A DNA stretch of 64,000 bases from Melastoma dodecandrum (taxonomy: Eukaryota > Streptophyta > Magnoliopsida > Myrtales > Melastomataceae): the NCBI GenBank assembly GCA_029817715.1, contig JARUPY010000474.1, forward strand, positions 7,874,001-7,938,000, in the 5' to 3' direction. The notes under the pieces are model-generated. The model did not search any database and was not told where the DNA came from. It was given only the letters and a program-made list of their open reading frames with translations. The position numbers and the translations under genes were made by a program. Positions 49,331-59,121 of the stretch are shown here, one piece after another; within the stretch, counting starts at the first letter, position 1; each line of letters begins with the position of its first letter.

Positions 49331-49378
49331 CTCCGCATGTGGATTCCTACCGAAAACCTTTTCTTACCACATGCGGAG
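49331..49378 (+). other. Perfect 12-bp stem-loop just after the primer-binding site
   Basis: CTCCGCATGTGG (49331-49342) and CCACATGCGGAG (49367-49378) are exact complements around a 24-base loop. The position, between primer-binding site and first ORF, is where packaging or dimer signals of retroelement RNA usually lie. The function is inferred. Confidence 0.75.
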
Positions 49379-49987
49379 AGGAGTTACTTGGTTTCGCATG
49401 TAATTGATTGGCTCAATGCCTTTTGCCTGATCTCCTCTTTGTGTTTGTTTACCGCTTTTAGGCATTTCTAGGTATGCCCGAACCCGGGGCTAGGATCTTA
49501 GGGGGGTCACCGTTAGGCCCAGCTGTGCTGCTCTTTGCGGTGTGGTTTTGGGTCGGGGCCCCGCCTCCCTTAGTCCGAGGGAGGTCTAGAAACCTCTCCC
49601 GAGTCTAGAATTGCTTGCTCACTACAGGTACCAGACGCCACACGTGCATTTGTCTGTTACTAAGTGCCTGTTACTTGTGCAGGGACAGGTTCATGTACGT
49701 TTTGTATGCGATAATTGTGGCACTAACCTTGTTCGTTTTGCAGCGGTTTGGTTGGTCACAGGGGGGGTTCCGAATTTCTTTTCTCCCTTCCCTACCTCTT
49801 TTTCTTTATGTCATCATATTCATCTGCATCCATTTCGCATGAACGCTTGTTAATCAATAATCAATATATCAACACTTTTACATTTGTTAGGTATTCTCAT
49901 TGTTCCAATAGGAGAAAACTTGCATGCAAATTCACCTCACGTTAGGAGTTGGATTGGATTGTTATTACAACTGAATGACGTCCAAGC
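49379..49987 (+). other. Leader of the Ogre-type element
   Basis: About 600 bases of untranslated leader between the stem-loop and ORF1. No conserved domain is seen; overlapping frames at 49611-49945 differ in frame and are not called. Confidence 0.5.
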
Positions 49988-51178
49988 ATGCAGGTTTATC
50001 AAATGGACTCAATCGCACTGCGCTCGGATGCTCCATCCTATGACAAACTCCGAGATTGGTTCAAAGTACTCAGACCCTCAGAGCGGGAATTCGTCAAGCT
50101 AAAGCTCAAAGGTCTACTCCATCTGATCAGACTCGAAGTTGATTGGTTCATGCTACAGCACCTCATCGCTCGTTGGAACCCGAACACGTACACCTTCCAT
50201 TTCGGTACCTTGGAGCTCGCACCACTCTACGAGGAATACGGACACCTCTCCGGACTTCCTCATCTCCCAGGAATATCACCGTTGCCTCATTTCGACAAGC
50301 CGAAAGAATACATCACCAACTTGCTTCAGATCTCTCCGGCGAACGTGTCCACTTTATTCACGACAGAGGGGCACATCAGCATCAAGGAACTTTGCAAGTA
50401 TCAACTGACACCGTACGTACCGGAAGGAGGAGACGGCCAAGGTTCAGCGCGTGCCTTCATCCTCATGTTCGCAGGAACGGTTCTTTATCCCTATAAAAAG
50501 GAATCGATTCACGGACGAGCGGTTTACCTGACAAAGGCCATTATCAAAGGACAACCCTTCCTCCCTAATCTAGTTGGTGAGATGAACTACAGTCTTACCC
50601 ATATAGTGCGGAAAGCAAGAGAAGGAATCCGGAACCATCACTTCTCCTTCAGCCCTCCATTGCTCCAGGCCTGGTTCTACACTCACATTGGCATCACCGG
50701 AGAGTCGTTTAGACGGGAACAGCTTTCGGACTTACTCGACCGCATATCAGACCGCGCTCGGCTTCCAACCCGCACATTTGTAGGAGTTAGGGCTCTCTTC
50801 CGCTCACTGGAACCAGAGGATTTCTATCAGAAGGCCAAATGCTTCGACGTGGACCTGGCCATTACAAGCTCCCTAGACGGAGATTACATCCCAATCGTTG
50901 GGATCACTGGGACATCCTATTACTGTCCAGCGAGGGTGATGCATCAGTTTGGAGGAAGTCCACGAGTTAAACCAACGTCGAGCAAATTATTTGACCCAAT
51001 CGACTTGGACAGCCAACCACCAAAGGGAGTAGTTCAACGGGTCATGACACATATCACTCGGGTCTGGGCAAATCTCAAAGAAGAGGAGTACGATCTTTGC
51101 ATGGAACATCAGGCTGACATCGACGCCCGATCCGCACGATTCCAGAAGAAACGGATAACTCCATGGGATCGCATTTGA
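49988..51178 (+). CDS. ORF1 of the Ogre-type element (DUF7745/plant-mobile-domain-like)
   Basis: An intact 396-residue frame upstream of gag, starting MQVYQMDSIALRSDAP. The N-terminal half holds the pattern ARWNPNTYTFHFGTLELAP, then LYEEYGHLSGLP, which resembles the start of plant mobile domain and DUF7745 proteins (a buried core ending in ...LSGLP). The rest is a soluble alpha/beta-rich chain (AFILMFAGTVLYPYKKESI, LQAWFYTHIGI) with a basic C-terminus. No zinc knuckle, protease or membrane segment is seen. Known Ogre elements carry an ORF1 of unknown function here. The intact frame in an otherwise coding-complete element suggests selection. It shares its domain type with the antisense ORF of the smaller Tat element in this window, but by eye the sequences are far apart. 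Confidence 0.82.
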   Translation: MQVYQMDSIALRSDAPSYDKLRDWFKVLRPSEREFVKLKLKGLLHLIRLEVDWFMLQHLIARWNPNTYTFHFGTLELAPLYEEYGHLSGLPHLPGISPLPHFDKPKEYITNLLQISPANVSTLFTTEGHISIKELCKYQLTPYVPEGGDGQGSARAFILMFAGTVLYPYKKESIHGRAVYLTKAIIKGQPFLPNLVGEMNYSLTHIVRKAREGIRNHHFSFSPPLLQAWFYTHIGITGESFRREQLSDLLDRISDRARLPTRTFVGVRALFRSLEPEDFYQKAKCFDVDLAITSSLDGDYIPIVGITGTSYYCPARVMHQFGGSPRVKPTSSKLFDPIDLDSQPPKGVVQRVMTHITRVWANLKEEEYDLCMEHQADIDARSARFQKKRITPWDRI

Positions 51179-51483
51179 TAGCGGACATCTCCTCCCAATC
51201 CTTGGGCCTGCGAGCTCATCCTATCTTTCGTTTTTATTTTAAAGAACTGTATTATGAAATGAACCTTTTTGGGATTTTATCTAATGCACTTCTTTTCACT
51301 TGGATTGAATTCGTTATAATCACAATCCAATCCTTGCATTAGACGTGCAATCATGCATCATGACAAGTCACGCATCCAAAGTATTTCATCATGTGATATT
51401 GATCAAATGTTCCTTTTTCTACAAGGTACCGAACAATTGCTCCTTACAGAAGACGCCAAAAATTCCGTTCCCTTCGAGCGGTG

Positions 51484-54400
51484 ATGGCTGAGGCCTCTGC
51501 GGGAGATGAACCTGCACCTACTGCTGGAGTCACCATCGCCATTCCTCCACCCATCGCCGCCGAATTTCTAACACCAGCAGAACCTGCCATGCCTTTCCCA
51601 GCATCCGCGTTCCCTCCGTTGCCCCATACCACACTGGCTGTTGGGCAATCCTTGGACGGAGGAATGCCGCCGATGTACATTCCGCCACTCGCCGCCTCGA
51701 TAGCGCCAGCAGTGCAATCCCCCGCTGCTCCATCGACCGCCGCTCCCTTCAATCCTAACATAAACATGCCAGCCCAAGGTGCAAGCAGTTCTTCACTGGG
51801 AGATAAGGTGGAGTCTCTTACGGCTGAACTCTCCTCCCTAAAGATAATGATGGCTGAGCTCCTGCAGCGACAATTGGCAGCCACACCTGCTCCTACCATC
51901 TCCCAAAACCCTCACCTTCCTCCTGTCATGCCAGGACCTCAAACACCACCATACCCATACTGTCCTAGCCTGAACACTCCACCGAACACTTTACCTTCTT
52001 ATAACCCATCAAACACCGTACCTCCTTACGACCCGGTCATACCCGGATCCGCTACCTCCACAAGCGTAGCATCCTTATATAACCCATACATGCGTGGGCC
52101 ACCTCTCTCCCTTCCTATGCCACAACCATATTTACCTCCATACTACCCTCAGCCAACATCCCAAGGGCCAACTCCCTACCTCCCAATGTCGTTCGGGCAA
52201 ACTCCCCACACCCAAATGCAAACACCTGGGCCAACTCCTTACCCTCAAACAACCTCTACACCTCCCACCTTCAGAATTCCTCAGCCAATTGCCACCCCTT
52301 TAGCTCCCCATGTGGAACCTACCTTACCAAGCCCGCGAACCCGCAACGCAGCAATCGTCGATGAATTATTTGGTGAACAACAACAAGCTAGCACCTTCGA
52401 GACAAGGCTCGAGGCTAGGATTGCCTCAATGCAACAGGAGGAGGCTCGCCGCATGGCGAAACTGGAAGAGCGCCTAAACGCTATCCAGGGGTATCGGGCA
52501 CATAACTGGGAGTACGCCAACTACCAAATCCCTCAAATACAAGTCCCACCAAAGTTCAAAATGCCCGAGTTCGAGAAGTTCCGCGGGAATGGCTGCCCGG
52601 AACTACATTTGAAACACTTCTGCCACAAGATGGCTGTGTATCCGGCGGACGACAAATTCCGTATCGCAATGTTTCAAGAAAGCTTGGCAGAGTCAGCGTT
52701 GCATTGGTACTACACCAAGGATGTTAGCCAATACGCGACGTTCAAAGACCTGGCCCTCGATTTCCTCAATTATTACAGCTTTAATGTGGAGATGGCGCCT
52801 ACAATCTCGGATCTGCGGAAATTGAGGAGATACCGCGCCGAGGACGTTAAGCAGTTTGCGTACCGGTTCAGGCACATTGCGTCTCAGATCAAACCGGCGC
52901 TTACGGAGAGAGAGCTTATCGATGAATTCCTCCAGTTGCTCCCACGTGAATACATGCCCTACATGATCGGGCAGACATTTTCAACCTTCCCTCAGGCAGT
53001 CATCAACGTAGACAAACTTGATGGAGTAAATCGAGAAGGGCTAATCCCTTCCCCTTCAGCAAAACCGGCAGTGAAGCCTAGGCCTAAGGAGCTTATCGCA
53101 ACTGCTGAGCAGAACAGGCAATCGATGAGGGCAACTCCACCCCCGGCTTCGTACGCGCCAAGGACGTATGTTGCAGCCGCGCTTAGGCCTCCAGCACCAG
53201 CAGCAACTCGTTTCAGACCTCCCGTTAATATGGCAGGACAACAGCAGCCAAGGCCTGCACAAGTGGAGCGTCCACGACGAAGGCTGGAGGACTTGACTCC
53301 AACGCCTGATCCCCTGGATGTAATGTTTGTTCGATTGAGGGACATGGGTTTTATCAAGCCCGTTGAAGCCAAAGCCACCAATCCCTCATCGTTTGGATAC
53401 AACCCCAAGGCGGTTTGTCAGTACCAATCGGGAGCAATGGGGCATGACACCAAGGATTGCATTGCCTTGAAGTTCAAGATTCAGAATCTGTTAGACGAAG
53501 GAGCAATTACATTCTCCGTGCCTGCGACTGCCCCAAATGTTAAGAACAATCCTCTCCCGGAGCATGTAAATTATATTGGGGCAAACTTCTTCTCAGTTTT
53601 GGCTGAACATGAAGAGGAAGTGAACATGTATGAATACGACTACGCACAACCAAGGAGCGTCAATGTTATAAGCACCGGTCGTGGTCGAGGTCGAGGTCGC
53701 AGCCGAGGTAGGGGAAGAGGTCGTACGCCTCAATCCAGCAGAAGTGTTCAACCCACTATCTTGCCGGATGGATTTACACTGGTTCCCCATCGGCAGCAAA
53801 GGACGCCGTATGTTTACGTTTCGTTGGGATCAGCACAATCTGAAGCGTGTCAGACAGAATCGTCGCCTGTGACGGAACCAAGGATTCCGGTCGTGATGAG
53901 ACCCACCTGCACGCCCCTCAGCCCAGAAGTTGAGTTAATCACCCGCTCTGGGAGAGTAGTACCAGCCCTTGAAGCCTCATCCCCGGCTGAACCTTCGAAG
54001 CCCAAAGCGCCATCGAACGAACAAATCCGCAAGGTGATTTATACAGTGAAGGGAAGTGACTATGACATAGTTGAGCAGCTCAGAAAACAGCCAGCTCAAA
54101 TCTCTTTGTTCGACCTTATCCACTCCTCCGACAAGCACAGGGAGATGTTGGAGAAATTTCTAGCCGAGGTGCATGTGCCCGAGCAGGTTGAAGTCGCCGC
54201 ACTGGATGCATACATGAGTAGCATGTTGGCAAGCAACGTGATTACCTTTTCAGAGGATGATTTACCGGAGCAGGGGCAGGATCATAACAGTGCGCTTTTC
54301 ATCACGCTCAAATGCCGTGAAACCACCATCTCCAAAATTCTTATTGATGGCGGTTCAGGAGTTAATATCATTCCGGTGGCTGTAGCTCAAAAACTCGGCA

Positions 54401-55416
54401 TCAATATTGGAAAACTCCCACAGTCCAACTTAACCATTCGTGCTTTCGATGGCGCAAAACGTCAGGATCATGGAGAAGTTACGCTGTTGATTAGAGTTGG
54501 ACCGACGCTTTTCTCTACTCAGTTCCAAGTCCTCGAGACTGCAGGGTCCTTCAACATGCTGCTGGGGCGTCCTTGGATTCATCAAGCCGGGGCAGTTCCC
54601 TCGACGCTGCACCAGATGGTCAGATTCTCTTCAGATGGCAAGCTCATCACAGTCCGGGGAGAACATCCGATGGAGCTTTGCCATGAGATTGACATGCCAT
54701 ACATGGGAGAGCCAACCGAAGAACCGTCAACAACACAGACCTTGGAGGTGGTCAACATGGTGAGGCGCGATTACAAATCAGATCCCTTGATGACGTGGGG
54801 CAACATCAGTGCCGCAAAAGAGTTCCTCAGACATGGATATCAACCAGGCCAAGGACTCGGAATCAGAGGACAAGGGATGATTTATCCGATCACTATTCCA
54901 GCTCCTGCAGGGACTAGTGGGCTTGGATTCACTGGCAAAATGCGACGCAATCAAGGCAATCACACTAGCAACAAATCAGGCATCCGTTTCGTACGTTCAT
55001 CTGCGGCGACAATGGAAGGCGAAATCCTATCAGAGAAGCTGGAGAATGTGAAGATCCGGAGTGACGGAGAAATTGATGGTGAGCGGACGACTGTCGAACA
55101 TATCAATGTTGTCCAAGTGAATTTAGGGCTTGATCATGGGCGCCGACCTCGCATGAGAGCCCATTTCATACCTACCAGTATTGCCATCCGACAAGCCGGG
55201 GCACCGTACTTTCGAGCTCCAATGATACCAAGGCTGCCCAGCACTCCCCCAAGAACTGAAGTACTGCCTCCGAATAGGCGTGTGGATTCCCCTACTGCGA
55301 ACGAAGAAGCGGAGGGGAAACAAGATGAGCAGACAGGGACGCAAGAGTCTAAAGAAGAAGTCTGTATGATGGAAGCGTCGATCCCGGCCGAGCCATTCAT
55401 GCCTCTCGACGGGTGA
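51484..55416 (+). CDS. Gag-protease polyprotein of the Ogre-type element
   Basis: An intact frame from the ATG at 51484 to the TGA at 55414, 1310 residues. In order: a long Pro-rich N-terminus; a coiled stretch (TRLEARIASMQQEEARRMAK); the gag core (about residues 355-510: FKMPEFEKFRGNGCPELHLK, FQESLAESALHWYY, FAYRFRHIASQIK); a knuckle-like CQYQSGAMGHDTKDC (from residue 645), in which one usual His is Gln; an Arg-Gly box (GRGRGRGRSRGRGRGR); and the aspartic protease (LIDGGSGVNII with Asp955, ending FNMLLGRPWIHQAG). A G-patch-like segment follows (about residue 1118: GYQPGQGLGIRGQG ... SGLGF). Gag forms the particle and the protease cleaves the polyprotein. A predicted intron (55413-55718) would replace the stop and fuse it to pol. 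Confidence 0.93.
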   Translation: MAEASAGDEPAPTAGVTIAIPPPIAAEFLTPAEPAMPFPASAFPPLPHTTLAVGQSLDGGMPPMYIPPLAASIAPAVQSPAAPSTAAPFNPNINMPAQGASSSSLGDKVESLTAELSSLKIMMAELLQRQLAATPAPTISQNPHLPPVMPGPQTPPYPYCPSLNTPPNTLPSYNPSNTVPPYDPVIPGSATSTSVASLYNPYMRGPPLSLPMPQPYLPPYYPQPTSQGPTPYLPMSFGQTPHTQMQTPGPTPYPQTTSTPPTFRIPQPIATPLAPHVEPTLPSPRTRNAAIVDELFGEQQQASTFETRLEARIASMQQEEARRMAKLEERLNAIQGYRAHNWEYANYQIPQIQVPPKFKMPEFEKFRGNGCPELHLKHFCHKMAVYPADDKFRIAMFQESLAESALHWYYTKDVSQYATFKDLALDFLNYYSFNVEMAPTISDLRKLRRYRAEDVKQFAYRFRHIASQIKPALTERELIDEFLQLLPREYMPYMIGQTFSTFPQAVINVDKLDGVNREGLIPSPSAKPAVKPRPKELIATAEQNRQSMRATPPPASYAPRTYVAAALRPPAPAATRFRPPVNMAGQQQPRPAQVERPRRRLEDLTPTPDPLDVMFVRLRDMGFIKPVEAKATNPSSFGYNPKAVCQYQSGAMGHDTKDCIALKFKIQNLLDEGAITFSVPATAPNVKNNPLPEHVNYIGANFFSVLAEHEEEVNMYEYDYAQPRSVNVISTGRGRGRGRSRGRGRGRTPQSSRSVQPTILPDGFTLVPHRQQRTPYVYVSLGSAQSEACQTESSPVTEPRIPVVMRPTCTPLSPEVELITRSGRVVPALEASSPAEPSKPKAPSNEQIRKVIYTVKGSDYDIVEQLRKQPAQISLFDLIHSSDKHREMLEKFLAEVHVPEQVEVAALDAYMSSMLASNVITFSEDDLPEQGQDHNSALFITLKCRETTISKILIDGGSGVNIIPVAVAQKLGINIGKLPQSNLTIRAFDGAKRQDHGEVTLLIRVGPTLFSTQFQVLETAGSFNMLLGRPWIHQAGAVPSTLHQMVRFSSDGKLITVRGEHPMELCHEIDMPYMGEPTEEPSTTQTLEVVNMVRRDYKSDPLMTWGNISAAKEFLRHGYQPGQGLGIRGQGMIYPITIPAPAGTSGLGFTGKMRRNQGNHTSNKSGIRFVRSSAATMEGEILSEKLENVKIRSDGEIDGERTTVEHINVVQVNLGLDHGRRPRMRAHFIPTSIAIRQAGAPYFRAPMIPRLPSTPPRTEVLPPNRRVDSPTANEEAEGKQDEQTGTQESKEEVCMMEASIPAEPFMPLDG

Positions 55417-55718
55417 AACTTTCCATCTTTATTTTTCTGCACTTAGAATCAAGAGTAGGTTTCCTTGCTACATTCTGGTCGCGGACTAGCAAGGTTGTCT
55501 ATATGTAACGCGACCCCTAGGCAATACCTAGGGCGTTTTTGGGATCGGGCCGCTGATGTTCAGGGCGAATCCGATAAAACGATGAAGGACCCGCTGAGTC
55601 CTGATCCCACATTATTTTCTTTTGGTCAAAAGTACATGCCTTATTATGAATTGTTGCATGAAACAATATTTCAAATAACTCATTTGAATACATCACTCTA
55701 ATTCCTTCTCCTTTTCAG
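55413..55718 (+). other. Predicted intron joining gag-protease to pol
   Basis: The donor GG|GTGAAACT overlaps the TGA stop, and the acceptor TTCTCCTTTTCAG|GAACGG has a strong pyrimidine tract. Removing these 306 bases joins the split glycine codon exactly in frame with pol, which is then open upstream of its first methionine-like codon back to 55719. Ogre elements are known to splice at this place. Unspliced RNA would give gag-protease only, so splicing could set the ratio of products. Confidence 0.8.
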
Positions 55719-58700
55719 GAACGGCGCTTCGGGTACACCCGGGAAAACCTCTGAACAAGAGAGAGAAATAATAAATGACCCGAAATCTATAGACGGGTAT
55801 TACAGTTTGGAGCAGGGTCTTCAACGACATGAGGAACCAAATGACCTTACATTACAAAAACCAGTTTCAATTAACATCGGAACTGAAGATGACCCCAAGG
55901 AGTTGTTCATCGGTGTAGATTTATCAGATGATGAAGCCAAGGATATTGTTAACCTTCTTAAAGAATTCTCTGATGTGTTTGCTTGGTCATATGCAGATAT
56001 GCTGGGACTAGATCCAGAGATTGTGGAGCACAAGATTCCTACCGACCCGTCTATTCACCCTATAAAGCAGAAGCAACGTCGATACAAGCCTGAATTAGCC
56101 CTTGCCATCAAGGAAGAAGTAGATAAACTACTGAAAGTGAACTTTATTGAGGTGGCTACCTATCCACAGTGGGTCGCCAACATAGTCCCTGTCATCAAGA
56201 AGAACGGGAAGGTCCGAGTCTGCGTCGATTACCGCTACCTCAACAAAGCAAGTCCCAAGGACGACTTCCCACTCCCACACATCGACTTACTGGTGGACAA
56301 CACCGCCGGATTCAACAGGTTCTCTTTCATGGATGGATTCTCTGGTTACAATCAGATTCGCATGGCCGGAGAAGACAAAGAGAAGACAACCTGCACGACA
56401 CCTTGGGGCACATTCTGCTATCGGGTCATGCCCTTCGGGCTCAAGAACGCTGGGGCAACCTATCAGCGTGCTATGGTGGTCCTTTTTCACGATATGATGC
56501 ATCGCGAGATTGAAGTCTACGTCGACGACATGATCGCCAAGTCCAAACAAGATGAGAGCCACACTGTCATTCTTCGAAAGTTATTCGAGCGGCTTCGTAA
56601 ATACAAGCTACGTCTCAACCCCGCCAAATGCATGTTTGGGGCAACTTCAGGTAAACTCCTCGGTTTCGTCGTCAGCAATAAAGGCATTGAGATTGATCCT
56701 GATAAAATCAAAGCAATTCGTGATCTCCCAGCTCCAAAGTCTGTCAAAGAGATCCGTGGCTTCATGGGTCGCGTTAACTACATCGGAAGGTTCATATCCA
56801 ACCTAGCCGACACATGCAAACCTCTGTTCAAGAAACTGAGAAAAGACGTCAAGTTTGAGTGGGATGATGATTGCAAAATTGCATTTGAGCAAATCAAGAC
56901 ATACTTGACAGAACCACCAGTTCTCATCCCTCCAAAGCCGGGGCATCCTCTCACACTTTATCTCACAGTCAGAGAAGAATCATTTGGGGCCATGCTCGCC
57001 CAACAATTGTCGGGTGCCAAGGAACACGCGATCTACTACCTCAGCAAGAAATTTACGGATTGTGAGTCGAGATACACAACTTCCGAGCGTACTTGTTGTG
57101 CTCTCATTTGGGTCCTTCACCGACTCCGACAGTATACTCTGCACTATGAGATCCTGTTAGTATCCGAAAATGATCCACTCAAATATCTCTTCGACAAGCC
57201 AACACTGATGGGAAGAGTCTCTAAGTGGCAATTACAGCTTGCCGAGTTCGACATTCGATTCCACTCCACAAAGTCAGTGAAAGGGAGAACGATCGCTGAC
57301 CATATTGCTGAATATCCAGGAACGGATGATTCCTCTTTAGAAATCGGATTGCCGGACGAGAACATCCTGCTCATGGAACAAGAATCAAGATGGAAGATGT
57401 ACTTCGACGGTGCAGTGAATTCCTCAGGATCAGGAATAGGAGCTGTTGTAATCTCCCCATATGGACAATATTACCCGACAGCGGCCAAAGTCACATTTCC
57501 ATGCACGAACAATATTGCCGAGTACGAAGCATGCATCCTCGGCCTACTTCGCGCAATCGACATGCGGGTTAAACTCCTGGACGTTCATGGAGATTCGGCA
57601 CTCATCATCTCCCAGACAAATGGAGCTTGGCGCACTCGGGATCCAAAGCTCATTCCCTATCAGGATTATCTACAAACGCTAATTCGACAATTCACTGACA
57701 TTGAATTCAACTACCTCCCACGAACTGATAATCGATTTGCTGATGCTCTTGCAGTGCTTGCATCGATGATTCCGTTGGCTGGAGAAATGAGCATCGAGCC
57801 TCTACGCATCAATATCGCTGATGATCCGAGCTGCATGCATGTTGAACAAAGTCAACAAGAAGATGCTCTACCTTGGTTCACGGACATCAAGAATTATTTA
57901 CAATCAGGAGGATTTCCCCAAAATAGCACAGGAAAAGAACGCAAGTTCATACGGAGGATAACAAGAAGCTACTTCCTTGACAGGGATACATTGTACAAGA
58001 AATCCTTCACGACGGCCCTCATGAGATGCGTCACCAAGCAAGAAGCTGATGCTCTTATTGTCGAAGTACATGAAGGGGTTTGCGGACCACACATGAATGG
58101 ATACGCTCTCGCCCAGAAGATAATGCGACAAGGGTACTATTGGCTCACAATGGAAGCCGATTGCATCAAATACGTCAAAGCGTGTCACAAGTGTCAAATT
58201 TACATCGACAAGGTACATGTGCCTCCAACAAGACTCTACCCGCTATTTGAGCCATGGCCATTCTCAATGTGGGGCATGGACGTAATCGGACCAATCAATC
58301 CCAAAGCGTCAAACGGACACCGATTCTTGCTGGTCGCAATCGATTACTTCACCAAGTGGATTGAAGCCCAATCCTTCAAAGAAGTTACAGCAAACAATGT
58401 CGTACGTTTCACGAGGGCGAACATCATCGCCAGATATGGAGTTCCAGAGCTATTGGTCACAGACAATGGTTCAAACTTCAACGGTAAACTGATGGGATCC
58501 TTATGTGAAGAATTCCGGATCAAACATCTCAACTCTTCACCATATCGTCCACAAATGAACGGCGCAGTCGAAGCCGCCAACAAGAACATGAAGAAGATTC
58601 TTCAGAAAACAGCAATTACCTATCGCGACTGGCACGAGAAGCTCCCTTTTGCGTTACTCGCCTACAGAACGACAATGCGCACTTCAACTGGGGCAACCCC

Positions 58701-59121
58701 CTTCGAGCTTGTCTATGGCACTCAAGCAGTCATTCCAGCAGAAGTCAAATTACCGACTCTCAGGATATCATCCCAAAGCAACATGACAGAAGAGGAGAAG
58801 GTCGACCATCAACTCGCCCACCTCGACTTCATTGATGAGAAACGACTTGCTGCAGCTCACCACATGCAATGCTATCAACAACGCATGTCTAGAGCATTCA
58901 ACAAAAAGGTCAAGCCGATCAGATACAGACCAGGTGACCTCGTTCTTAAAAGAATCCTACCAAATGTCAAGGATCCACGAGGGAAGTTCGCTCCAAACTA
59001 CGAAGGACCATTCGTCGTTAAGCACGCCTTCTCAGGAGGAGCAACCATCTTAACAAAGATGGACGGAGGAGACCTGCCACAAGCAATCAATGCAGATGCT
59101 CTCCGACAATATTACACCTAA
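55719..59121 (+). CDS. Pol polyprotein (RT, RNase H, second RNase H, integrase) of the Ogre-type element
   Basis: An open frame to the TAA at 59119. No ATG start is needed if it is reached by splicing. RT: KKNGKVRVCVDYRYLNKASP, FSFMDGFSGYNQIRMAG, MPFGLKNAGATYQRAM, catalytic VYVDDMIAKS (56515-56544). First RNase H: AIYYLSKKFTDCESRYTTSE. Second, archaeal-type RNase H, specific to Tat elements: WKMYFDGAVNSSGSGIGAVV, NNIAEYEACILGL, VHGDSALIISQ, TDNRFADALAVLASM. Integrase: zinc region VHEGVCGPHMNG...CHKCQ, then core Asp (WGMDVIGP), Asp (VTDNGSNF) and Glu (GAVEAANK), with 35 residues between the last two, a canonical DD35E triad. No break was seen; a fused protein would have about 2443 residues. 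Confidence 0.94.

Noticed and set aside
48815..49471. 218-codon frame crossing the LTR end and primer-binding site
   Set aside because: It spans functional non-coding sites and is low-complexity Arg/Pro; no domain.
51444..51899. 151-codon antisense frame over the start of gag
   Set aside because: Gly/Ala-rich mirror of the Pro-rich gag coding strand; a shadow frame.
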